Of a DNA stretch of 64,000 nucleotides, positions 46,328 to 52,811 are shown in pieces. Source of the stretch: Pseudomonadota bacterium (GTDB lineage Bacteria > Pseudomonadota > Alphaproteobacteria > Rhizobiales > Xanthobacteraceae); assembly GCA_023451825.1 (NCBI GenBank), contig JAEXYA010000051.1, positions 1-64,000 of the forward strand, read 5' to 3'. Both the position numbers and the translations under genes were made by a program. Under the pieces are notes generated by a model that was not told the origin of the DNA, did no database searches, and was given only the letters and a program-made list of their open reading frames with translations. Numbering within the stretch: the first letter of the stretch is position 1; each line of letters opens with the position of its first letter.

Positions 46328-46840
46328 CTATCCAATTTTATGACTTGAAAACACTCCCGGCAAATCCGTGTCGGCGATCCAGTATCCAAGTTTCGGTATA
46401 TTCACGAACCGATCTTGATGCCGCCAAAGTATGGTTCCGACGTTTTTGTTCTTGTCTTTGCCCGCTAGCGGAATATCGCGCTCTAGGAGCGCTCTGGCGA
46501 TTTCGCCTCGCTTCATAGGGCGCCCCTCGTCGCGAATGAGATTGTAGACTTCGTCGGCAATTTGTTCTGGTGAAACATGGCCGCGTCTGCGCTGAGCTGT
46601 GGAGCCGATTGTGAAACTCAGCTCCGACTGTGTATCACCCGATAGGGTGGCAACCTTGTTTTCGAAAGTCCGAATTTCTTCGATCAGAGCCTCTGTCTGC
46701 TTTAACTTTTCCAGCATGTCCGCGCGTATACGCAGAAGGCGATCGATTAGGTCGGTAGTACTCTGTTTACTCAACGTTTTTTCGCCTGATCTGGATTTCG
46801 ACCCATACGACGCGGGTACTATTTCCGCTCCGAGTGTCAC
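46328..46840 (-). CDS. Coiled-coil protein with C-terminal winged helix (HARE-HTH-like), hypothetical
   Basis: This 170-residue protein has a helical N-terminal half (DLIDRLLRIRADMLEKLKQT, EALIEEIRTFENKVATL) and a C-terminal winged-helix-like region: VSPEQIADEVYNLIRDEGRP, MKRGEIARALLERDIPLA, then ILWRHQDRFVNIPKLGYWIA. The second half resembles HARE-HTH domains found beside or within restriction and DNA-modification proteins (recognised by pattern only). The start is GTG at 46840, 6 bases after AGGAG; TTG at 46846 is too close to the site. The sequence is AT-richer than its neighbours, suggesting transfer. Confidence 0.6.
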   Translation of the reverse strand: MTLGAEIVPASYGSKSRSGEKTLSKQSTTDLIDRLLRIRADMLEKLKQTEALIEEIRTFENKVATLSGDTQSELSFTIGSTAQRRRGHVSPEQIADEVYNLIRDEGRPMKRGEIARALLERDIPLAGKDKNKNVGTILWRHQDRFVNIPKLGYWIADTDLPGVFSSHKIG

Positions 46841-46954
46841 AGGCAACTCCTAAACTTGGAATCATAGTTAACGGAGTCTTAACGGAAATTCTGCCACCCG
46901 TCGAGAGTTGCATTCCAAGTCGAATTGGGCTACTTTAGTAATGTTGCGGTGCCT

Positions 46955-46995
46955 GAAAATGAAAAGGCCCCAGGGGGTAGGATCCCTGAGGCCTT
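46955..46995 (-). terminator. Rho-independent terminator on the minus strand with no clear gene before it
   Basis: AAGGCCCCAGGG (46964-46975) and CCCTGAGGCCTT (46984-46995) form a 12-bp stem with one mismatch. On the minus strand it is followed by TTTTCATTTTCAG. A transcript arriving from the right would have to begin within the microprotein region, on the opposite strand. Confidence 0.75.
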
Positions 46996-47112
46996 AGTAG
47001 TTGCCAGCGTCTCTCGGGTGCTTGAGGTGGACCGAGAGCGAAGGCGATATCGTATGGTCTATAAAAGCTGATATACGCTTATTTGCTTGAGACCGCAATA
47101 GTCCGCACCTCG

Positions 47113-47122
47113 AAGGAGGTGA
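47113..47122 (+). promoter_or_regulatory. Near-perfect Shine-Dalgarno sequence of the microprotein
   Basis: AAGGAGGTGA is complementary to the conserved 3' end of 16S rRNA along its length. It sits with 6 bases to the ATG at 47129. An ATG at 47122 overlaps it and would be too close to use it. Confidence 0.75.
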
Positions 47123-47128
47123 TGACCA

Positions 47129-47227
47129 ATGAGGACGAAGGTCTGTCATTGGGTCAACGCATACCTCAGGTTTCGGTTCGGCCGGCTTGAGCACGTGTGT
47201 GGGCACTGGCGTTGCTGCGGCATCTGA
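47129..47227 (+). CDS. 32-residue Cys/Trp-rich microprotein, unknown
   Basis: The frame encodes MRTKVCHWVNAYLRFRFGRL followed by EHVCGHWRCCGI. It is basic, with four cysteines, three histidines and two tryptophans, including C-x-x-H-W-R-C-C-like spacing that could bind a metal. Support for translation is the AAGGAGGTGA site upstream and a strong terminator 25 bp after the stop, so a compact transcript of about 200 bases is framed. I do not recognise the protein. It could also be a leader-type peptide or part of a small RNA. Confidence 0.6.
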   Translation: MRTKVCHWVNAYLRFRFGRLEHVCGHWRCCGI

Positions 47228-47251
47228 TGCTGCACAATAGCTAGTTCCGGT

Positions 47252-47280
47252 GGCTGGGAGGCTCGCCTCCCAGCCGTTTT
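47252..47280 (+). terminator. Rho-independent terminator after the microprotein
   Basis: GGCTGGGAGG-CTCG-CCTCCCAGCC, an uninterrupted GC-rich stem, is followed by GTTTTGG. It lies 25 bp after the microprotein stop and isolates it from the next gene. Confidence 0.85.
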
Positions 47281-47340
47281 GGCGGACGAAATCCATCTCC
47301 TAACTCTCAGTCAATCGATGGGAAATTATAGGAGAACGAA

Positions 47341-47547
47341 ATGAGCGAAAATACTTGGAAACCCGGCGACGTTGTACAAGTGAAAAGCGGCGGCCCGGCA
47401 ATGACTGTTGCGGGCGACGATGGCTTTGGCCGCACGATTTGTGAATGGTTCGACGGCAAGAAGCAGATGAGTGGCACGTTCAATGCCGCGGTCTTGAAGC
47501 TGTTTGAGCGGCCACGCGCTATTGCAGTTGGCGTCGCACGTCGCTAA
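47341..47547 (+). CDS. YodC-family (DUF2158) small protein
   Basis: This 68-residue protein opens with WKPGDVVQVKSGGPAMTVAG, the DUF2158/YodC signature, followed by CEWFDGKKQMSGTFNAAVLK. ATAGGAGAACGAA is a good ribosome-binding site. The family is small, soluble and of unknown function, and frequent on mobile or accessory DNA. Its own hairpin follows at 47568. Confidence 0.85.
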   Translation: MSENTWKPGDVVQVKSGGPAMTVAGDDGFGRTICEWFDGKKQMSGTFNAAVLKLFERPRAIAVGVARR

Positions 47548-47567
47548 TCGGATCAGGTGCGAAATGT

Positions 47568-47598
47568 GACGCCCCGCGATGAGTAGTTGCGGGGCGTC
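47568..47598 (+). terminator. Possible terminator hairpin after the YodC-like gene
   Basis: GACGCCCCGC and GCGGGGCGTC form a perfect 10-bp stem with an 11-base loop, 20 bp after the stop. The following CTAAATTAG is only weakly T-rich. A separate short palindrome TTGCAGG-TT-CCTGCAA lies at 47663-47678. Confidence 0.6.
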
Positions 47599-47755
47599 CT
47601 AAATTAGATGTGGTCCTAAATTTCTCCTGAATGATTGGACTGTGTTGCGCCGATTGAGTGTCTTGCAGGTTCCTGCAACGATATGCCCAACTGAGAGACG
47701 AGAAATATAGTCGTCGCTCATGCGCTAGTCCGAGACTAAGGCGTTGTTTGCCGCT

Positions 47756-47965
47756 CTAGATCAGATCATCTTCGCTTATTTCTGCAGCCTTCATGAGATG
47801 TCTCAATAATCCCTTTTTCAGCGCGCTATTGCCGTGAATGGGAATCGAAAGCCGAATAACACTGCCGGGCTTTCCATAAATGTGGTGGCTGCCGTTCACG
47901 CGCAGAAGAACCCAGCCGCGCCGCTCGACTAAACGAGCAAAGGCGCGGCCGGCTATCGATGTCAT
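47756..47965 (-). CDS. hicA: HicA-family mRNA interferase toxin
   Basis: This 69-residue toxin has the double-stranded-RNA-binding-like fold of HicA. The catalytic histidine context is LRVNGSHHIYGKPG (H27/H28), and the C-terminal LKKGLLRHLMKAAEISEDDL is typical. It cleaves mRNA when free. Its start overlaps the hicB stop by 4 bp (ATGA at 47962-47965), so the antitoxin is made first. Confidence 0.9.
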   Translation of the reverse strand: MTSIAGRAFARLVERRGWVLLRVNGSHHIYGKPGSVIRLSIPIHGNSALKKGLLRHLMKAAEISEDDLI

Positions 47966-48165
47966 GCGGTGAGCTCTAACATCCGGATGTCACCACCGGG
48001 CGCTGGCGCCTCGACCTCGACAGACAGGCATCCCTCGATTGCTTCGCGCAAGTTGACCATCAACTCATCCATGGTCTCGCCTTGGCTGGCGCAGCCTGGA
48101 ATCGCCGGAACTTCGGCCCAATAGCCGCCTTCCTCGGCATCATGCACGACAATCCTAATCTTCAT
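47962..48165 (-). CDS. hicB: HicB-family antitoxin
   Basis: This 67-residue antitoxin starts MKIRIVVHDAEEGGYWAEVP, with CAAGGAGATCATC before the ATG; the longer frame to 48246 has no such site. It has the HicB core IPGCASQGETMDELMVNLRE and EAIEGCLSVE. No separate C-terminal DNA-binding domain is visible, so it may be the short form that represses through oligomerisation or not at all. It lies upstream of hicA and divergent from the ParD-like gene. Confidence 0.9.
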   Translation of the reverse strand: MKIRIVVHDAEEGGYWAEVPAIPGCASQGETMDELMVNLREAIEGCLSVEVEAPAPGGDIRMLELTA

Positions 48166-48245
48166 GATGATCTCCTTGCCGGTAAGATCGGGCAGCCAGG
48201 GGCCGAGATCAAGGGCTTGGCTTTGCCAATCCATACCAATATACA

Positions 48246-48270
48246 ATCCATATATGATTCATATGTGGAT
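48246..48270. promoter_or_regulatory. Imperfect AT-rich palindrome in the divergent hicB / ParD-like promoter
   Basis: ATCCATAT (48246-48253) faces ATATGTGGAT (48261-48270), with an inner CATAT-ATGATTC-ATATG repeat. It lies in the 110-bp gap between hicB and the ParD-like gene, where both autorepressors could bind. No strong ribosome-binding site precedes the ParD-like ATG. Confidence 0.5.
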
Positions 48271-48275
48271 TTTAG

Positions 48276-48488
48276 ATGGGCATCGTAAGCATCGACGACG
48301 AACTGCATGAGCAGCTCCGCAAAGTGACAAAAGTCTCCTGCCGGTCGATCAATGCGCAGGCGGCTTACTGGATCAAGATCGGCATGCTCTGCGAGGCCAA
48401 TCCTGCGCTGAGCTTCACCGAAATCCTGGCGCGCGAGATGAGTGCAGCAGGAGTTGAGACGCCATCGCTTGCCGCGAGCGCAGCATGA
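48276..48488 (+). CDS. ParD-like antitoxin paired with a methionine aminopeptidase
   Basis: This 70-residue protein matches the ParD_like antitoxin family: MGIVSIDDELHEQLRKVTKV, then SRSINAQAAYWIKIGMLCEA and NPALSFTEILAREM. A ribbon-helix-helix fold is likely. No RelE/ParE-type toxin follows. Instead the next gene, overlapping by 4 bp (ATGA at 48485-48488), is a complete methionine aminopeptidase. The family name suggests a toxin-antitoxin role, but a regulator of the peptidase gene is equally possible. The ribosome-binding site is weak. Confidence 0.82.
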   Translation: MGIVSIDDELHEQLRKVTKVSCRSINAQAAYWIKIGMLCEANPALSFTEILAREMSAAGVETPSLAASAA

Positions 48489-49246
48489 CAAAGACGTCGC
48501 AGGAGCTGGCGCTGATGGCGGAGTCCGGTCGGCTGCTGGCCTCGGTGTTCGCGCTGCTGGATCGCACAGAACTTGTCGGCCGCTCGACGCTCGCCATCAA
48601 TGACATGGTCGAGCGCTTCATCACCGAGGACCTTGCGGCGCGGCCGGCGAGCAAGGGGCAGTATGGCTTTGAATTCGTGCTGAACGCATCGATCAACGAG
48701 GTGGTCTGCCACGGCATTCCCTCCAGCGCCGATGTGCTGAAGGATGGCGACATCGTCAATTTCGACATCACGCTGGAGAAGAACGGCTATATCGCCGACA
48801 GCAGCAAGACCTATTGCGTGGGCGAGGTGAACCTAGCTGCGAAGCGGCTGGTCGCGGCCACCTATGAGGCCATGTGGCAGGGCATTCGCGCGGTGCGGCC
48901 CGGCGCGCGGCTCGGCGATATCGGCTTTGCCATCGAGCGCCATGCCAAGCGATCTGGCTATTCGGTGGTGCGCGATTATTGCGGCCACGGCATCGGCCGC
49001 GAGATGCATGAAGCGCCGCAGGTGATGCACTTTGGCAAGCCAAATACCGGCCTCGTGCTGCGCGAGGGGATGGTGTTCACCATCGAGCCGATGCTCAATC
49101 GCGGTAGAGCCCGGGTGCGCACCGAGGATGACGGCTGGACCGTGGTGACCGACGACGGCTCGCTGTCGGCGCAGTTCGAGCATACGGTGGCGGTGACGGC
49201 AAAGGGCGTGAAGGTGCTGACGCTCAGGGCGGATGAAAAGCGGTAG
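48485..49246 (+). CDS. map: Type I methionine aminopeptidase (accessory copy)
   Basis: This 253-residue metalloenzyme removes the initiator methionine from new proteins. All metal and catalytic residues match Escherichia coli MAP with an offset of three: H76 (VCHGIP), D94 (NFDIT), D105 (IADSS), H168 (GHGIGREMHEAPQVMHF), E201 (FTIEPM) and E232 (SAQFEHT). It is therefore probably active. Its start overlaps the ParD-like antitoxin gene, and it lies in an accessory patch with HicBA. The housekeeping map gene is expected elsewhere in the genome, so this is likely a second copy with a special role. Confidence 0.93.
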   Translation: MTKTSQELALMAESGRLLASVFALLDRTELVGRSTLAINDMVERFITEDLAARPASKGQYGFEFVLNASINEVVCHGIPSSADVLKDGDIVNFDITLEKNGYIADSSKTYCVGEVNLAAKRLVAATYEAMWQGIRAVRPGARLGDIGFAIERHAKRSGYSVVRDYCGHGIGREMHEAPQVMHFGKPNTGLVLREGMVFTIEPMLNRGRARVRTEDDGWTVVTDDGSLSAQFEHTVAVTAKGVKVLTLRADEKR

Positions 49247-49257
49247 CGCCGCGCGCC

Positions 49258-49680
49258 TTATTCCTGTGCAATAAACCGCAACATCCCCGCCGTCCGTTGC
49301 GGCTTGCCCGTGTCATTGGGATGATTGACCCCATCATTCACCGGCACCTCGGTGAAATCGAAAGGGCTAACGCCATCGAGGCAGGCGACATTGACGGCAT
49401 AGGACGTCTGGTCCGAGCGCCGCTGGTGATGCGTGTACACGCCGCAGCGCGCGCAGAAAAAATGCTCGGCGACCTTGGTGTTGAAGCGATAGCTCGTCAG
49501 CACATCCGCACCCTGCAGCACGCGGACGCCGCCGGGGGCGGTCATCACCATGACTGCGCCGCGCATGCGGCACATGGAGCAGGTGCAGCGGCGCACGGTG
49601 CTGAAGCCATCAGCAAGCTTGGCCTCGAAACGCACGGCGCCGCAATGGCACTGGCCGGCGTGAGGCGTCGTGGCGGTCAT
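49258..49680 (-). CDS. GFA/CENP-V domain zinc protein
   Basis: This 140-residue protein starts MTATTPHAGQCHCGAVRFEA, one base after the stop of the small upstream gene. The zinc-binding cysteines are in QCHCGAVRF, RRCTCSMCRMRG and FFCARCGVYTHH. This is the glutathione-dependent formaldehyde-activating (GFA) fold; most members have unknown substrates. The frame continues upstream to 49845, but those codons lie in another gene's region and carry no family match. Confidence 0.9.
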   Translation of the reverse strand: MTATTPHAGQCHCGAVRFEAKLADGFSTVRRCTCSMCRMRGAVMVMTAPGGVRVLQGADVLTSYRFNTKVAEHFFCARCGVYTHHQRRSDQTSYAVNVACLDGVSPFDFTEVPVNDGVNHPNDTGKPQRTAGMLRFIAQE

Positions 49681-49681
49681 G

Positions 49682-49795
49682 TCAGATATCGCGGGCCAGT
49701 TCGTCCGGGCGGCGATGCTGCGGCATGCCGAGCACGGCGATGCAGAGGCCCAAAAAGGCCAAGCCAATAAAATCGACGACGAGATTTCCGAACAT
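49682..49795 (-). CDS. 37-residue single-span membrane microprotein
   Basis: The frame encodes MFGNLVVDFIGLAFLGLCIA then VLGMPQHRRPDELARDI: one hydrophobic helix followed by a charged tail. AGGGGGGCGTC precedes the ATG. Its stop codon is one base before the GFA-domain start (TGA-C-ATG), so the two are probably translated together. I do not recognise the family. Coding potential is supported by the site, the amphipathic layout and the tight spacing. Confidence 0.6.
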   Translation of the reverse strand: MFGNLVVDFIGLAFLGLCIAVLGMPQHRRPDELARDI

Positions 49796-49896
49796 GACGC
49801 CCCCCTGCAATATTTCAGGAGATTGCGGAGATCGCACTTAAGCACTTCTTAATGCGCGTTACCGAGGCGTTAACATGGTTAATTCCGGTGCGGCGT

Positions 49897-50163
49897 TCAG
49901 CGCACGCGGGCCTGCGTCGTGCGTGGCATCGGAATTTCGGCTTTCAGCGCGGTCTCGCCCTGCGCCGTGATGCGATAGCGCGCCATGCTACCGGGGGAGG
50001 ATTCGATCCAGCCCTTCTGCACCATGTTGGCCAGCGTCTTCTGGCCGGCAGGCAGCAGATGCGTGGCCGGGAGTTCCGGCACGGCGCAGAGCTTCTGCAA
50101 GGCGGTGCGTTCGATGTAGTGCGGGAGATGGGGGGCGCGTGCTGGCATGTCGGGGTGATGCAT
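49897..50163 (-). CDS. Small hypothetical protein, possible winged helix
   Basis: This frame of up to 88 residues contains LPAGQKTLANMVQKGWIESS and ARYRITAQGETALKAEIP. The alternation of helix and beta-wing is compatible with a small winged-helix fold. The start is uncertain: ATG at 50163 or ATG at 50148 (MPARAPHLPHYIERTALQKL). No partner gene is adjacent. I regard it as a likely gene of unknown function. Confidence 0.55.
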   Translation of the reverse strand: MHHPDMPARAPHLPHYIERTALQKLCAVPELPATHLLPAGQKTLANMVQKGWIESSPGSMARYRITAQGETALKAEIPMPRTTQARVR

Positions 50164-50378
50164 TCCGGGGACACGAAGGGCGCAATCAAGGAGCTACGGA
50201 GACGCAGCACCGGCGGTTTCAATCTGGCACAACGCGGGTGAGTCCAGTCCGTTCCCGAGAAATTCGCTGCCGCCGGAATGCCGCAAGGCTGTCGCAAGAA
50301 ATCTTGCGCGAAAGGCGTTTCTGGCCGGTATTTTCTTGCGGCAAACCTGCGGCCGCACAGAGGCAGTCACCCAATGAA

Positions 50379-50402
50379 ATGGCCGGGGCTGAGCCCGGCC
50401 AT
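50379..50402. repeat. Short GC-rich palindrome (ATGGCCGGG type)
   Basis: ATGGCCGGG-GCTGAG-CCCGGCCAT is a perfect 9-bp stem just behind the minus-strand dsbA-like gene. No T-run follows. It resembles the palindrome at 33956-33982 in layout. Confidence 0.65.
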
Positions 50403-50429
50403 GATCGTCTCGGCTATTTGAAGGACCGC

Positions 50430-51086
50430 TCAGCCCTTCAGCAGCGGCGTGATCTTCTTGGAAAATTCCTCAAAGGTCTGCTCGCCGCGCAGCATCTCGC
50501 CATTGATGAAGAAGGTCGGGGTCGAATTGACCTTGAGGACTTCATTGGCAAATTTCTGGTCGGCCGCGATCTTGTCGAGCAGTGCCTGATCCTTCAGGCA
50601 TGTTTCCACCTGCTCCTGGCTGAGGCCGGCCTGCTTGCCGATGCGGGTCAGGGTCTCGGCGGTGTTTTTCATCACCCAGTCGTTCTGCTGCTTGAACAGC
50701 ATGTCGACCACGGCAAAATACTTGCCGGCGTCATCCTTGGCGATGCAGCGCGACAGCATCGAACCGGCGGCCGCCTTGATGTCGAGCGGGAATTCGCGGA
50801 ACACGTAGCGGATCTTGCCGGTGTCGATGAATTCGGTCTTGAGCTTCGGGAACACGGTCTCGTTGAAGTTGGCGCAGTGGCCGCAGGTCATCGAGGCGAA
50901 TTCGACCACGGTCACCGGCGCATCCTTCGGGCCGAGCGCCATGTCCGGCAGCGACACCGGCTTGGCGACATCGGCGGCGGTCTGTGCGGAGGCCTCCGAG
51001 ATCAGCCGCAGCGGCGACAGGCCGATGGCTGCGGCGGCGCCGGTCAAAGCGAGGGCGGCGGTGAATTCGCGGCGCGTGATGATCAA
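50430..51086 (-). CDS. DsbA-family thioredoxin-fold protein, exported by a Tat-like signal
   Basis: This protein of about 218 residues has the active site C68-G-H-C71 in FASMTCGHCANFNETVF and the cis-proline region VNSTPTFFINGEMLRGEQ. The N-terminus MIITRREFTAALALTGAAAA is a twin-arginine-like signal. No ATG exists before the signal: both candidate starts are TTG. I chose 51086 because GGAG lies 7 bases upstream; 51155 is the alternative. It should act in periplasmic disulfide exchange. It follows the dciA-like gene on the same strand. Confidence 0.87.
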   Translation of the reverse strand: MIITRREFTAALALTGAAAAIGLSPLRLISEASAQTAADVAKPVSLPDMALGPKDAPVTVVEFASMTCGHCANFNETVFPKLKTEFIDTGKIRYVFREFPLDIKAAAGSMLSRCIAKDDAGKYFAVVDMLFKQQNDWVMKNTAETLTRIGKQAGLSQEQVETCLKDQALLDKIAADQKFANEVLKVNSTPTFFINGEMLRGEQTFEEFSKKITPLLKG

Positions 51087-51179
51087 GGGACTGCTCCGAA
51101 ATGGCGATTTGCCAGTAAAGTTCGCTTCGCTAACTTGAAACGCCAAATGTGGCAAGCGGATGCCGGAACCGGAGGCCGC

Positions 51180-51680
51180 TCAACTTCGCTTGATTGCGGC
51201 TCCGAGCTTGGCCAAAGCGTGCTTCAGCGCCGCGTCCTCGACCTCCGGCAGCGTCTCGGCGACCCGCGCGATGGCCATGGGGTCGATCGGCTTGATCTTG
51301 CGACGGGCAGCCGCCCGCGACAGCGGCGCCTGGCGCAGCGCCAGCTTGCCGACGGCGTTCCAGCCGAAGAAGCGGTTCACCTTTTCCAAAATGATGTCCG
51401 ACATATGCTGGATTTCCAGTGCCATCGGCCCTTCCACGCGCAGGATCAGCGTCGCCGGTTCCTGCGGCTGGCCGTCCACCGGCCGCGGCCACTGGATCCT
51501 CAGCGGCTCCGAGAAATGCGCCACCTGGGTGCCCGCGATCTCGGCCCAACGGGTCACCAACTCCCGCGAGGCAAAGCCCTGTTTGGCATAGGCGTCCGCA
51601 AATACGCCGCCGAGGAGGGCGGAGAGCGGTTTTGCGGAGATGGGGCCGGGCTTGTTCATGAACGAGCGATTTGGGTACAT
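51180..51680 (-). CDS. DUF721 / DciA-family protein
   Basis: This 166-residue protein has the DUF721 core: LSALLGGVFADAYAKQGFAS, LVTRWAEIAGTQVAHFSEPL and LILRVEGPMALEIQHMSDII. In bacteria lacking DnaC/DnaI, DciA proteins of this family help load the replicative helicase; the C-terminal extension here (LPEVEDAALKHALAKLGAAI) is the usual alphaproteobacterial form. The start at 51680 lies 6 bp from the divergent mutY start; 51659 (MNKPGP) is the alternative. Confidence 0.85.
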   Translation of the reverse strand: MYPNRSFMNKPGPISAKPLSALLGGVFADAYAKQGFASRELVTRWAEIAGTQVAHFSEPLRIQWPRPVDGQPQEPATLILRVEGPMALEIQHMSDIILEKVNRFFGWNAVGKLALRQAPLSRAAARRKIKPIDPMAIARVAETLPEVEDAALKHALAKLGAAIKRS

Positions 51681-51686
51681 GTCGGC

Positions 51687-52811
51687 ATGAGTCTATCAGC
51701 CCCCGCCAGCCGACGAAAGAAAGCCGTTCCTGCCAAGCCGCAGGATAGTGGGGAAGCCGCTGCGGCTCAGCGCCCGGCGCAGATTCTCGCCTGGTACGAT
51801 CGCCATCGTCGCCGGCTGCCGTGGCGGGCGCTGCCGGGAGAAGCCGTCGACCCCTATCGGGTCTGGCTGTCGGAGATCATGCTGCAGCAGACCACCGTGC
51901 AGGCGGTGGGACCGTATTTTACAAAATTCCTGGATCGCTGGCCGACCGTCAGCGATCTTGGCCGGGCATCGCAGGATGATGTGCTGCGGATGTGGGCCGG
52001 GCTTGGCTATTACTCGCGCGCGCGTAATTTGCACGCTTGTGCAGTCGCCGTGCTGCGTGATCATGGCGGCAAGTTTCCGAATACGGAGGACGGTCTGCGT
52101 GCGCTGCCGGGCATCGGGCCCTATACGGCGTCCGCGATTGCGGCCATCGCCTTCGAGCGCCAATGCATGCCGGTTGATGGCAATATCGAGCGCGTCACGT
52201 CGCGGCTCTATGCCGTCGAGGAGGCGCTGCCGAAATCGAAGCCGACCATTGTGGGGCTGGCAGCAACTCTGCTCGGTCCGTCGCGTGCCGGCGACAGTGC
52301 ACAAGCTTTGATGGATCTCGGGGCCACCATTTGCACGCCGAAGAAGCCGGCCTGTTCGCTCTGCCCGGTCAATGACAATTGCGCGGCGAGAGAGCGGGGC
52401 GATCAGGAGACGTTTCCGCGCAAGGCGCCGAAGAAGAGCGGCATATTACGACGCGGTGCGGCCTTCGTAGTCACGCGTCAGGGCGAATTGCTCGTGCGTA
52501 CGCGTGCGGAGAAAGGCCTGCTTGGCGGCATGACCGAAGTGCCCACGTCAGACTGGCTGGCCGGCCATGACGATGCGGATGCGCTGGCTCAGTCGCCCGC
52601 GCTGAAAATCGCGACGCCATGGCACCGCAAGGTCGGCGTTGTCACGCATGTCTTCACGCATTTTCCGCTGGAGCTCGTGGTCTATACCGCCAGCGTCCCT
52701 GCGCGCGCGAAGGCGCCTGAAGGCATGCGCTGGGTGCCGATCGCGACGCTGGATGGCGAGTCGCTGCCCAACGTCATGCGCAAGGTGATTGCGCATGGGT
52801 TGGCGGATTAG
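51687..52811 (+). CDS. mutY: A/G-specific adenine glycosylase MutY
   Basis: This 374-residue DNA repair enzyme removes adenine mispaired with 8-oxoguanine. It has catalytic E63 (LSEIMLQQTTVQ), helix-hairpin-helix LPGIGPYTASAIAAIAF near residue 140, catalytic D164 (MPVDGNIERV), and the 4Fe-4S ligands C216, C223, C226 and C232 in the pattern C-x6-C-x2-C-x5-C. A C-terminal NUDIX-like domain reads the 8-oxoguanine. The start MSLSAPASRRKKAVP is taken as the first ATG after the divergent DciA-like start; the frame runs far upstream without homology. It overlaps the convergent GGDEF gene by 4 bp. Confidence 0.95.
   Translation: MSLSAPASRRKKAVPAKPQDSGEAAAAQRPAQILAWYDRHRRRLPWRALPGEAVDPYRVWLSEIMLQQTTVQAVGPYFTKFLDRWPTVSDLGRASQDDVLRMWAGLGYYSRARNLHACAVAVLRDHGGKFPNTEDGLRALPGIGPYTASAIAAIAFERQCMPVDGNIERVTSRLYAVEEALPKSKPTIVGLAATLLGPSRAGDSAQALMDLGATICTPKKPACSLCPVNDNCAARERGDQETFPRKAPKKSGILRRGAAFVVTRQGELLVRTRAEKGLLGGMTEVPTSDWLAGHDDADALAQSPALKIATPWHRKVGVVTHVFTHFPLELVVYTASVPARAKAPEGMRWVPIATLDGESLPNVMRKVIAHGLAD

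Larger units (their letters stand above)
46847..47128. other. Intergenic region with promoter and terminator signals
   Basis: The left part should promote the minus-strand gene at 46328. A minus-strand terminator hairpin lies at 46955-46995, but no convincing gene ends into it. The right part (about 47040-47100, AT-rich) should carry the promoter of the microprotein transcript at 47129. Confidence 0.5.

Noticed and set aside
46994..47296. 100-codon minus-strand frame over the microprotein
   Set aside because: No ribosome-binding site or domain, and its stop falls inside a terminator stem. I prefer a non-coding antisense transcript, if any.
50139..52811. 890-codon frame containing mutY
   Set aside because: The first 516 codons run antisense through the dsbA-like and dciA-like genes; MutY homology begins only after the ATG at 51687.
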